59,519 nucleotides of DNA from Cytophagaceae bacterium. Lineage in GTDB: Bacteria; Bacteroidota; Bacteroidia; Cytophagales; Spirosomataceae. The translations under genes were made by a program, and so were the position numbers. The stretch is from positions 1 to 59,519 of the forward strand of contig JAIYBU010000206.1 of the NCBI GenBank assembly GCA_027488335.1, given 5' to 3'. How positions within the stretch are numbered: position 1 is the first letter of the stretch; each line of letters begins with the position of its first letter. Shown here in pieces: positions 31,101-37,818 of this stretch. The notes below the pieces were generated by a model. The model was not told where the DNA came from, did not search any database, and was given only the letters and a program-made list of their open reading frames with translations.

Positions 31101-33424
31101 CTGACGGAACCTACCAATCATTCTTACAAGCCGATTTGACCAAATATATTCAGAGTGGAAAAAGTATTAGTAATGATAATCTGAAAGCGATTAAACAGCT
31201 TTTACTTGATTTCCGACAAGCACAGACAAGTGCTTTGGGTAGTAGTAATCAGGGGAATTTTGAAATACTATTAAAACTACTTAAGGAATGTATTTTATAC
31301 CAAAATCCAACCAGTAATTGTGTGGTAGGTACTAAAACGGTTGTACCTCGATGCTTGTGGGACCAAGATAATCCAATCAGTAATGTTATAGCCTTTGCGG
31401 CAGGTGCAATGGATGGCACAGTTGAGTTGGTTGATGGAGCATTTAGTGTCATGAAGTACTTGAAAGGAATACTAACAAATGCCTACTGTTTGGTTGAGCC
31501 AACTGAGTATTTGACTCCTTCGGCTGATTGTTTAGCCCGACGAAAAGCAATGTTAGATGATTTTAAACTCATCGGAGAAATTGCACAGTATGGGGGCGGA
31601 TTTGAGGCTCTAAAAACAATGGGCGAACAGCTAAAGGGCTATGTGAGTGCAGGTTTAGATACATGGTGGAATCATAATGTTTGTGAAGGTTTGAATGCTG
31701 AAAGTGCCTGTTGTTATTATACAAAAGGAAAATGGGCTTTTGATATTGCCTTATGGGCTTTTGGTGCGGGCGAGATAAACACCCTTGATAAAATGACAAC
31801 CACTATTGGTAAGATAGGAACGAGGATGTCGGAATTTACTACGAAGGCGGCCGATTTATTTAATACCAATAAGTTTATTACAATTGGCAAGATTCTGAAG
31901 AACACGGCCAACAATGCCATTGACAAAGCCTTACTTAAAGTGTTTAATAAGATACGCCCCGAGTTTGCCCTCGTACGAAAAGCCGATGGCTCGGGAGTAT
32001 TTACCTACACGGGGGTAGCAAGCAAAGAGCCAGTGGCACAATCAATTCTTGATGGGTTTAAAACATCAACCCCTGAAATTGAAAAACTGGGTGAGGGATT
32101 TGGCGGCTTAAAGGTTGGCGATTTGGTAGAAGATGCCAAAGGTGCCGAAATAATGAAGCAAATACAAGATGCTTCGGGGAATAAATACATAGGTTTTGGC
32201 AGAAATGAAAATCGAAATGGCAAAAGGGTATTTGTTCTAACGGCTTTGCTTTCAAAAACAACCTCTGATGTACTGAACATGACCGTGCCACAAACTGAAA
32301 CAATTATAGAGGAAGAGATAGACCCCAACTGCACACTCTGCAATAAAGACTATTGGATTTGTTTGATTGATAAAAAAGCTACTTACAGCCTAAAGGCAAC
32401 GGCACTCAACAAAATATGTCTTGAAATACCCAAAGCAACAAGTGATGCACTTTGCCAAGAATTATATGGCTATGAAGTGGCAGAAATCAATGCTTTTTTA
32501 GAGGATTTGTTAAGTAATTTAAGTAATGCTGATGCTCTTTCAAATCATGTGAGTAGTATAGATGTGGAATTATTGAGAGCTTGGAAAATCGTTTATGAGG
32601 GTCGTTGTGCAGGAGTTACAAACTGTAATGAAAATGTAAGAAAAGATTGGCAAGTATTATATCAAGTCAAAAATATGTATCAAGACCAAGCTATACTAAC
32701 TGCACTTGGTGATAGGAATGGTTTAGTTGATATTATAAAGAAAAATGAAAGAACACCTTGTAATACTTGTGGAAGTGGCGGAGCAACTTATCTAAACAAA
32801 ATGGATGTTTATTTAAAAGATGTTGAGTATTTTGTCGAAAATTACCAAGGTATAAGTGGTTGGAATACTGTAATAGGAAGCCAAGGAATTAAGAATGGTG
32901 GTGTAAACCAAGTAGAAGCAACGGCGTTTATGCTGAGAGTTTTGCACGAAAATCCAGTAGAATTTGAAAGCCAAGTGAGTGGCTTCGAGGTATCCACAGG
33001 TGTAGGCAAACGTAAGATGGATATTCAAAAACATAGTGGTACAAATGTAGAATGTAAAAGTTGGGATGACAATGCCGACACTTTTGCTGATTTTGTAGCA
33101 GGAACAAGCAACTCTTACCAACAATTTTTAGCTTATTTGCAAGTAGCACCCGATTTGAGTAAGTTGGAGTACTGGTTAGATGGTAGAAAGCTTTCAGGTG
33201 CAGACAAACTACAAACGGCTAAGTTGAAATTCCAAACTTTGTTTCAGAATAAAACCCAAGATGTTTTTGATAAGATTTGGGCAAATACCAGTATGATGGG
33301 AAGTTTAATACCACAAAGACCATTAGAAAGCATTGCTCAATGGCAAATAAGAGCAAGAAGTGAATTTGTAACAATGGTAAATTCTCTCAATAAAGATTTA
33401 TTTAAATTTATAAAAGTTAAATAG
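25151..33424 (+). CDS. Giant secreted polymorphic toxin with Ig/FN3 repeats and nuclease-like C-terminus
   Basis: A 2757-residue protein. It has a signal peptide (cleavage near WSQ, residue 32), FN3-like domains (about 295-380 and 715-785), then roughly a dozen cysteine-containing Ig-like repeats (about 860-1600), one SprB-like repeat (about 1750-1800) and a lysine run at about 1878-1884 encoded by 20 A residues. A helical pretoxin region follows (FAAGAMDGTVELVDGAF near 2085), resembling PT-TG pretoxin segments. After residue about 2485 the sequence is unique to this copy. It contains D2624 then E2634-x-K2636, the core of a PD-(D/E)XK nuclease. No T9SS tail is visible at the end. Linker DNA encoding about residues 2335-2485 is repeated downstream in two orphan cassettes. 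The immunity gene begins 3 bases after its stop. Confidence 0.82.
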   Translation: MRIFTNIPSITKFFRTFLTLLVLMLSTEAWSQNYPVTCTPIVKPSYSLKWSEISTNNEMFKVHLLLKDLTKPAVDVYLKIRLSGVGVDIRTVDGFIPSQTIKLIPGESRMLTASDLAEYLNISNIVVDGVDISTLYNGGRLPEGLYTWTVEAYEVDRNRQVSNTGMALMNVFKNYPPIINIPQDGAVLPLTTPQNVLFSWTSRSTASLNAAQGKTYKLRIYPLTDGDDDPNMVANSGIQPIEITTTTPYFSYGAGNIPLEKGKRYAVQVQEEDANGADEYENEGKSQVVTFSYGKPCVAPEGMVINPIGKGRVELTCEASAEDAETYPITAWYKTPDAKIWNSVPFNGNSAVISGLKDKTDYEFKLSSACGDNTNTMAALRAGDIVPSGDPSTEPETFTIDDSEFDEEEPEILEPTILDPYTIGIEINADGTPRPVETVNEVLTKIIKPVCVNNFDAYESCSPNHPAAQIPTGTIPLASLAVGDVLGIYDYAVLVTEVSGGTALAGKGLVKLPFLDNAFMAVEFKGIKAWKTDDPNAKGGCVYDVPENGFRTRPINQRDLENEKVDAVSKIIKLTDPTVFHGNLDKAIKEYVSLTPPPTTTPTTQQRQDLGVIAKGISVATSNWKDKFTEAFSAGGVPHDSNPKIKEIIDEMDGIINQLNTDIPNIKNGPSYPSIPNLKEKIDAIIEKIKVLQQENTPKPPRIQNVLATNIGYNDATLTWQGDPRFTKYVISYKTADGGELLETVTGNRLQLKNLREKSQYGFKIEGYVGDDVVDKYGVGLFDTQKSSNPTPTNVRYSLQSDGTVLLEWDYPKEYGYTIEVRIKDKNGNEKLYFTNPQSPKVNIGKLISGDIYSYSIYVPKYNTSATGVIDIKCSQFNLTSSAKIIELGQSVTLTASGCPNDDVEWSDTPFINLRGRIYTTKPSGERTYTAYCKPLDCSKSITIGVTSTDCSDISFKINDPIYYDSFWAANFTVAGCEGGNVYWSACEKCTPTYTYQNNTFAINGLGTTPITFYAKCVKTINGVTKTCFDSYPLKSTKDCIFEKLEITSSFKKIIKGTSLSLTIVGCSNGTIKWEHNGQNIRQLVVSPTEKTNYAVTCTPNDSKCNTVRAAITIDVIELDCNKFIISPFNEIFENIDPVILKASECLGTLTWSNGSNATSISVIPTTEAQKYSVTCKIDETRQCSASSTVTFVPPNCNNFKVSSKQDSYNNVVLSAIGCSGEVTWNKGLGKGATINIKLDVTTTYTATCSSTKCSNPVTVFIAPKAVQCPTFSVSPVSETADKYSNVTITANNCTGKLKWDTGEISNSITVRVESEKTYKVTCEADGFTNIQCAVVKPSFTLNTQCTNNFKLSASDYNYTESDTKPITLSTSGNCSGTVSFSSGSNLVRPQLNSTYYAICDDGNKYCTSNTVAINVLTCNNIYNRNGNFDSEIRDNFDKTKKIVTVSNCIGLITWGGRSQSSNTFEVNIPAELTTYTLGCTRPLCTKSITLEGFCEDFTANIVTPSSVSAIGSSEKKTTFYNSLNQPRTIFTVGCPTENLSWKDMDGNTIYENSVLRNYDIIRVFCRINNSDCVRTINLKSSPSSTNVRTTTQQTTTTPIIDNTKTYAAIIADESAAAECTTCNSCNIALNKGMSIFLKPLISDIISQTAVGKDVNGNYTTASVKQFLEHLITTLKNNAKLSSVTFPTDLTVIAQSFVSDQNIERLVNQLTVSITGNICTTEFNSNILSTYSSVANTLLPLIKPPTLVLNATPTNASCSQNNGSVNVSATGGVPPYEYSKDGINYQTSQWFRDLGAGTYTLNVRDYLKVIATTTAIIENDDNDTEVVGNFIIVEANARIGASSRVVVQYDANYLPTTIMLKGMTARVEGNLLNITAVEKKKKKKWLDKYYMLFSKNNPNQFTGFYKQEYYENPEQKPCTILSTRKINCKPSCVEGHLPRDFYRTGHKFFEDLLGNGKFINHYASNAEGDKLIDDIDILVEEMMSDGTYQSFLQADLTKYIQSGKSISNDNLKAIKQLLLDFRQAQTSALGSSNQGNFEILLKLLKECILYQNPTSNCVVGTKTVVPRCLWDQDNPISNVIAFAAGAMDGTVELVDGAFSVMKYLKGILTNAYCLVEPTEYLTPSADCLARRKAMLDDFKLIGEIAQYGGGFEALKTMGEQLKGYVSAGLDTWWNHNVCEGLNAESACCYYTKGKWAFDIALWAFGAGEINTLDKMTTTIGKIGTRMSEFTTKAADLFNTNKFITIGKILKNTANNAIDKALLKVFNKIRPEFALVRKADGSGVFTYTGVASKEPVAQSILDGFKTSTPEIEKLGEGFGGLKVGDLVEDAKGAEIMKQIQDASGNKYIGFGRNENRNGKRVFVLTALLSKTTSDVLNMTVPQTETIIEEEIDPNCTLCNKDYWICLIDKKATYSLKATALNKICLEIPKATSDALCQELYGYEVAEINAFLEDLLSNLSNADALSNHVSSIDVELLRAWKIVYEGRCAGVTNCNENVRKDWQVLYQVKNMYQDQAILTALGDRNGLVDIIKKNERTPCNTCGSGGATYLNKMDVYLKDVEYFVENYQGISGWNTVIGSQGIKNGGVNQVEATAFMLRVLHENPVEFESQVSGFEVSTGVGKRKMDIQKHSGTNVECKSWDDNADTFADFVAGTSNSYQQFLAYLQVAPDLSKLEYWLDGRKLSGADKLQTAKLKFQTLFQNKTQDVFDKIWANTSMMGSLIPQRPLESIAQWQIRARSEFVTMVNSLNKDLFKFIKVK
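30783..30802 (+). repeat. 20-A homopolymer inside the giant toxin gene
   Basis: Twenty consecutive A residues encode E followed by six K and W, between the adhesin-type repeats and the pretoxin/toxin part. Runs this long are prone to slipped-strand replication and to transcriptional slippage. A change of one or two bases would cut off the C-terminal 870 or so residues, including the toxin. Confidence 0.95.
32153..32604 (+). repeat. Shared toxin linker, full-length copy (copy 1)
   Basis: This block of the giant toxin gene is collinear and nearly identical to 34493-34944, and its right third (32444-32587) is nearly identical to 36873-37016. The block ends where the three toxin sequences diverge, so it is the likely crossover zone for toxin exchange. 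Confidence 0.93.
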
Positions 33425-33426
33425 AA

Positions 33427-34449
33427 ATGAAATTTGAATTGATAAAAAAAATAGAAAAGGTAAAACATTATGTAGCTTTTAGTAAAAATTTAGCTTTATT
33501 ATTAAAAGATGAGAGTTTTATGTATGATAATAAAGTTTTAGGACATTCATTTGAGGGATTTTTCTTTTATGATAATTATTTACACTATTCAGAAGATGGG
33601 GTTAATACAATAACTCTCGATACAAAAACCTATAAAAAAGAGCATATTCCAAAAATTTTCAGTTCAAATAGCGTCCAAAATAATACATTCCTTGTAGGGA
33701 ATAATTATGAGCGATTTAATGATACATCATATTACTCTGCTGAAATAGAATTATATCAATTAAATCCTTATAAACTATTAAAGATTTTACCAAAGAGATA
33801 TGTATTTAGTCAATTTATAAGACATTATAATTTTTTATTTACTGAAAAATTTAGAACTATTTTATCATCACTGTCTCTCTATACAGGTGAATATGCATGG
33901 GAAACAACAATCAACCGCAACGGTAAAATATTAAATTTCTTAGGCGTACACAAAGATGTTTTGGTAGTTTGTTTACAATTTGGTAATGCTTATGGTTTAA
34001 TGGGTCTTGATATTAATACAGGCGAAATCCTATGGAATCGTGATGATTGGGGTTTGCTTCAAGGACATCATTCTACCATGCAAAACGGTAAAATATTTAG
34101 CCTAAAAGGTGGTACTTTTAGCGATAGTTATTATTTAGAAGCTGATGTAGTAACTGTAAGCTTACTACGCTTCGGCGAAGTACCAAATCTAAAAAATCAT
34201 GGTTTCAGTGTTTTCAATTATACCCTTCATGAAAATTTCATCTACTTCACTGCCAATAAATTAGGCACTTCTGAAGCAACTATTATTGGTATTTTAGCTT
34301 ATGATAGTTTAGAACTACTTTGGTGGCAAGAGTTAGACCTACAAAACGGAGTATTTTTAGCCCAAAAGCCTCAAGTTGATGATAATAAACTGTATATTTT
34401 AGATACTGGTGGCACTTTACACATCTTTGAAAGAGAGGAAGTAGCATAA
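33427..34449 (+). CDS. Putative immunity protein 1, beta-propeller-like
   Basis: A 340-residue protein with no signal peptide, so probably cytoplasmic. It starts 3 bases after the toxin stop codon, the usual immunity position. Repeated blocks such as LDINTGEILWNRDD and LLWWQELDLQNG, and an ending DNKLYILDTGGTLHIFEREE, look like PQQ/WD40-type propeller blades. The same C-terminal signature occurs in the two other cassettes' partners (35751-36827 and 37819-38934), so the three are homologous though divergent. Inferred role: to bind and neutralise the cognate toxin C-terminus. I do not know a described immunity family of this type. Confidence 0.75.
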   Translation: MKFELIKKIEKVKHYVAFSKNLALLLKDESFMYDNKVLGHSFEGFFFYDNYLHYSEDGVNTITLDTKTYKKEHIPKIFSSNSVQNNTFLVGNNYERFNDTSYYSAEIELYQLNPYKLLKILPKRYVFSQFIRHYNFLFTEKFRTILSSLSLYTGEYAWETTINRNGKILNFLGVHKDVLVVCLQFGNAYGLMGLDINTGEILWNRDDWGLLQGHHSTMQNGKIFSLKGGTFSDSYYLEADVVTVSLLRFGEVPNLKNHGFSVFNYTLHENFIYFTANKLGTSEATIIGILAYDSLELLWWQELDLQNGVFLAQKPQVDDNKLYILDTGGTLHIFEREEVA

Positions 34450-34492
34450 AAAGCAAAATTCAGTTCTTTGATATATTGGTGAATTTTATTCT
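34450..34492 (+). promoter_or_regulatory. Intercassette leader with boxA-like word (copy 1)
   Basis: GTTCTTTGAT at 34463-34472, preceded by AAAGCAAAATT, matches the spacer before the next cassette (GTTCTTTGAC at 36843-36852, preceded by AAAGCAATTT). The word resembles the boxA antitermination motif (TGCTCTTTAACA in E. coli). It may instead be only a hitchhiking part of the duplicated unit. Confidence 0.4.
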
Positions 34493-34944
34493 ATGAAGCA
34501 AATACAAGATGCTTCGGGGAATAAATACATAGGTTTTGGCAGAAATGAAAACCGAAATGGCAAAAGGGTATTTGTTCTAACGGCTTTGCTTTCAAAAACA
34601 ACCTCCGATGTACTGAACATGACCGTGCCACAAACTGAAACTATTATTGAAGAAGATATAGACCCCAACTGCACACTCTGCAATAAAGATTACTGGATTT
34701 GTTTGATTGATAAAAAAGCCACTTACAGCCTAAAGGCTACGGCACTTAATAAAATATGTCTTGAAATACCCAAAGCAACAAGTGATGCACTTTGCCAAGA
34801 ATTATATGGTTATGAAGTGGCAGAAATCAATGCTTTCTTAGAAGATTTATTAAGTGATTTAAGTAATGTAGATGCTCTTGGTAATCATGTAAGCAGTATT
34901 GATGTGGCTTTAGTAAGGGCGTGGAAGTTAGTTTATGAGGCAAA
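34493..34944 (+). repeat. Shared toxin linker (copy 2)
   Basis: Collinear with 32153-32604 at a constant offset of 2340 bases, with scattered substitutions only. It opens the first orphan cassette. Confidence 0.93.
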
Positions 34945-35749
34945 AAATACCGTTTCTACTAATTATCAAAAAGACTTTACACTTTTGTCAGAAGCAAAAA
35001 ATAATAAAAGTGTACCTTCTTTTATGAATAACATAGGTCATGACGCAGGATTTGTAGCCAGTATAGCTGCTCATAAAGGGTTAAGATGTGAGACTTGTAT
35101 CAACAAGAATAGCTATACTCAGTTTGGAGATGAATATATGAAAGACCTTATATACTTTAGTGGTAATTATAATGAAGCTAATTTATGGACAGACTTAAAA
35201 CAACCACGTGCCTATAAAACCGTACTTGGAGCTGCTTTTCAATTGCGTGTATTACGTAGCCAAAGCTTTATGTTTAGTACGGGTACAGTTTCATTTGACC
35301 AAACCTTAGATGATACAGATGCTGATAATGCAGGCGACGACGATACTGACACTGAAGAAACTCGTAGTAAGTGTAGATATGATATAAAAGCAGGAAACAA
35401 TTACTTTGAGTTTAAATCATGGAGTAAGAGTTATGTTAATACTTTTAAGAATGATGCCAGTAAGCGTACCTATTTTGCCAACCAGCTAAAGGAATACCTC
35501 CGAAAGGCTGCCAGTTTGAGCAATTTAAACTATATATTTGATGGCAGACGTATCACCGAAACCCAAGCCAAAGAGGTATTACAAACCGTTTTTAAAGATA
35601 AAGCAGAAGAATGGTGGAATGAAACAGAAACTAATGCTATTGGTAGAAATAAAATAATATCGTTATTTGGGGTTAGGGATTTGGTTGACTTCAAGATTCA
35701 GATAACCGATGTTAGTAACCCAATGTATAATTTCATAAAAGTGTATTAA
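34493..35749 (+). CDS. Orphan toxin C-terminal cassette 1 (PD-(D/E)XK-like)
   Basis: This frame has no signal peptide or export domain. The first 150 codons copy the linker of the giant toxin, and its ATG is simply an internal Met codon of that linker. After about codon 150 the sequence is unrelated to the full-length copy. It has its own D297 followed by E306-x-K308 motif, again nuclease-like, and an acidic loop (DDTDADNAGDDDTDTEE) near residue 270. It is followed one base later by its own immunity gene. By analogy with orphan CdiA-CT and Rhs modules it is a silent donor that could replace the active toxin tip by recombination. Confidence 0.8.
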   Translation: MKQIQDASGNKYIGFGRNENRNGKRVFVLTALLSKTTSDVLNMTVPQTETIIEEDIDPNCTLCNKDYWICLIDKKATYSLKATALNKICLEIPKATSDALCQELYGYEVAEINAFLEDLLSDLSNVDALGNHVSSIDVALVRAWKLVYEAKNTVSTNYQKDFTLLSEAKNNKSVPSFMNNIGHDAGFVASIAAHKGLRCETCINKNSYTQFGDEYMKDLIYFSGNYNEANLWTDLKQPRAYKTVLGAAFQLRVLRSQSFMFSTGTVSFDQTLDDTDADNAGDDDTDTEETRSKCRYDIKAGNNYFEFKSWSKSYVNTFKNDASKRTYFANQLKEYLRKAASLSNLNYIFDGRRITETQAKEVLQTVFKDKAEEWWNETETNAIGRNKIISLFGVRDLVDFKIQITDVSNPMYNFIKVY

Positions 35750-35750
35750 T

Positions 35751-36827
35751 ATGAATGAGTTAAGAAAAATTGAAAACGGTTTAATTAAGCAAGACTTAAT
35801 ATTAAATAAAATTTATATAGCAGTAAAAGAGGGAGAGGATTTAAAAATATTAGATGTTAATGAATCTTTAATTTCTCAATTTATTGTTGAGAACTCCTAT
35901 GGTAGCAGCTATATTTTTAATAATTGGTTAATAACTAACTATTTTGATGATTGTGGAATTTATAATTTATATGATTTAGATATAAAAGAAAAAGTTTTGA
36001 AAAGTAAGAACTTTCAAGGTTTTATTAATAATCATCTATTTTGTAGCTTTTCTACTCAATTAGCTACCATGAGTTCTGTTTTTTCAATAATAGATATTAT
36101 TACAGGAAAAGATATTAAACAATTAGAATTTGGGCTTGAGATTATTTTTATAAAATCAACGCACACTAATATTTTTTTAAGAAATAGAAGATTGTCCAAT
36201 TTAATATGCTTAGATAGCAAAAACCTTTACCAAAAGTGGGAAATTAATTTTGATATAAAAGTTAGCCAAAGAAACGAAATTAGGTTTATAGCCGAAAAAG
36301 AAAATTTTACTCTTTTCCAAGTTAAGTACAATTGGATGGTAGCTTTAAATAATGAATCTGGGCAAATAGAATGGGAAGTAAGTAAATGGTACAACATTGA
36401 TAATATGGAGTTCTTAGGGTTAGGTATGGATATTTATCATTATCATTTTGAAGTGAATAAACTTCATGTATTTCAAGAGTCAGGCTATTTTTGTTTAGAT
36501 TTTGAATCCAAAAAATTTAAACAGTACTACGATATTCGTCGAGATGAAACCTATAAGTACCTAAGCATTCTTACCAGTACTTATTCAGAGGGAAAGTTTT
36601 ACTTTACAGCCGAAAGACGCAATCCAAACGAAACAAAATATATTTATGAGGGCTGTAATATTGTTGGAATTTTTGATGTTGCAACTCTCCGAATGTTAGA
36701 AATTCAAGAGTTGGAATTAGCAAATCAAGAAACTCTCCATACAGCCCCAGTTGTAGATGAAAAATATGTGTACATACAAGGGTCAGAAGGTAATGTTTAT
36801 ATTTTTGAAAAACAAGAAACCGCTTAA
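35751..36827 (+). CDS. Putative immunity protein 2, beta-propeller-like
   Basis: A 358-residue protein with no signal peptide, beginning one base after the orphan toxin stop. It has the same type of repeated beta pattern as the first immunity protein (for example LICLDSKNLYQKWEINFD and VALNNESGQIEWEVSK) and the same ending (VDEKYVYIQGSEGNVYIFEKQE). Overall identity is low, as expected for partners of different toxins. The shared fold with different surface sequence suggests one scaffold adapted to several nuclease-like toxins. Confidence 0.75.
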   Translation: MNELRKIENGLIKQDLILNKIYIAVKEGEDLKILDVNESLISQFIVENSYGSSYIFNNWLITNYFDDCGIYNLYDLDIKEKVLKSKNFQGFINNHLFCSFSTQLATMSSVFSIIDIITGKDIKQLEFGLEIIFIKSTHTNIFLRNRRLSNLICLDSKNLYQKWEINFDIKVSQRNEIRFIAEKENFTLFQVKYNWMVALNNESGQIEWEVSKWYNIDNMEFLGLGMDIYHYHFEVNKLHVFQESGYFCLDFESKKFKQYYDIRRDETYKYLSILTSTYSEGKFYFTAERRNPNETKYIYEGCNIVGIFDVATLRMLEIQELELANQETLHTAPVVDEKYVYIQGSEGNVYIFEKQETA

Positions 36828-36872
36828 TTAAAAAGCAATTTAGTTCTTTGACATTTTAACCCCAACCAAAAA
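36828..36872 (+). promoter_or_regulatory. Intercassette leader with boxA-like word (copy 2)
   Basis: Contains TTAGTTCTTTGACAT (36840-36854) after AAAAAGCAA, matching the leader of the previous cassette. A stop codon at 36849-36851 closes the toxin frame upstream, and no ribosome-binding site is evident. Confidence 0.4.
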
Positions 36873-37016
36873 GATGCACTTTGCCAAGAATTATATGGCT
36901 ATGAAGTGGCAGAAATCAATGCTTTTTTAGAGGATTTGTTAAGTAATTTAAGTAATGCTGATGCTCTTTCAAATCATATTAGTAGTATTGATTTAGAATT
37001 ATTGAGAGCTTGGAAA
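36873..37016 (+). repeat. Shared toxin linker (copy 3, short)
   Basis: Nearly identical to 32444-32587 of the giant toxin gene, with only the last third of the linker retained. The third toxin sequence begins right after it. Confidence 0.92.
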
Positions 37017-37814
37017 GCCATAACCGATGCCGCAAATATAGGTACAGCCTTTTCAGAAGATTACCCACTTTTGGTAAAAATAAAAGAAATTAGAGCAGAT
37101 ATTTCCAAACAATCAATTTTTAAAAGTAATACGATTGCTGATTTTCAGCAGTTTTTGAGAATTTATGCAACCAATAGCCCTTGTAATACCTGCCCAATAC
37201 CTGCCGATGGTAGTTGGACATCTCGATTCCCGAATTTAGATGAAATATTGAACAATACCATCGAAGGCTATCAACATCATGATGGTAAACTTGATTTTAC
37301 AAGTAGTTTCTTGAAAGGTGAAGCATTAGCAGGAAATGCAGTAGATAAGCGTGATGGTGGGCAACACATGCTTAAATATATGGCTGATAATAGTATTACA
37401 GATAATGCTATATGGATAGATAGAAGATTTAGTTACGTTTCACCTCAGATTGTAAATAAAGATAAAGAATTTGATATTTATCTTGGAAACACAAACCCTA
37501 ATGCTATTTGGTTTGTAGAGTGCAAGAGTTATGCAGAGACAACCCCAATTGATGTTGACCAATTTATTGCTTATTTGTCTGCTATCAATAATTTATCGAA
37601 TTTGCGTTATGTATTTAATGCTAAAAAGTTAACCCCAGAACAAGCTAAAGAAAAAATGCAGACAGTGTTTAGGAATAATGTACCCACCATTTTTAATGCC
37701 TTAAATCCTATTGGTAAGTTCCAGCAATTATTTGGAGTTCAAACAACTCAACAATTTCTTGCAAAAGTTAATAATCTTAGTGATGCTATTTATGATTTCG
37801 TTATAACCAATTAA
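36906..37814 (+). CDS. Orphan toxin C-terminal cassette 2 (PD-(D/E)XK-like), no good start
   Basis: The frame is open from 36852 but lacks an ATG; the GTG at 36906 is only a possible start and is in fact an internal linker codon. The first 37 codons copy the giant toxin linker. The rest is a third distinct toxin, with a CNTCP segment near residue 95 and D190 followed by E205-x-K207 (FVECKSY), the nuclease-type pattern seen in the other two. The missing start and missing export region make it a silent cassette. A related immunity gene, now broken, begins 4 bases after its stop. Confidence 0.72.
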   Translation: MAEINAFLEDLLSNLSNADALSNHISSIDLELLRAWKAITDAANIGTAFSEDYPLLVKIKEIRADISKQSIFKSNTIADFQQFLRIYATNSPCNTCPIPADGSWTSRFPNLDEILNNTIEGYQHHDGKLDFTSSFLKGEALAGNAVDKRDGGQHMLKYMADNSITDNAIWIDRRFSYVSPQIVNKDKEFDIYLGNTNPNAIWFVECKSYAETTPIDVDQFIAYLSAINNLSNLRYVFNAKKLTPEQAKEKMQTVFRNNVPTIFNALNPIGKFQQLFGVQTTQQFLAKVNNLSDAIYDFVITN

Positions 37815-37818
37815 AGCA

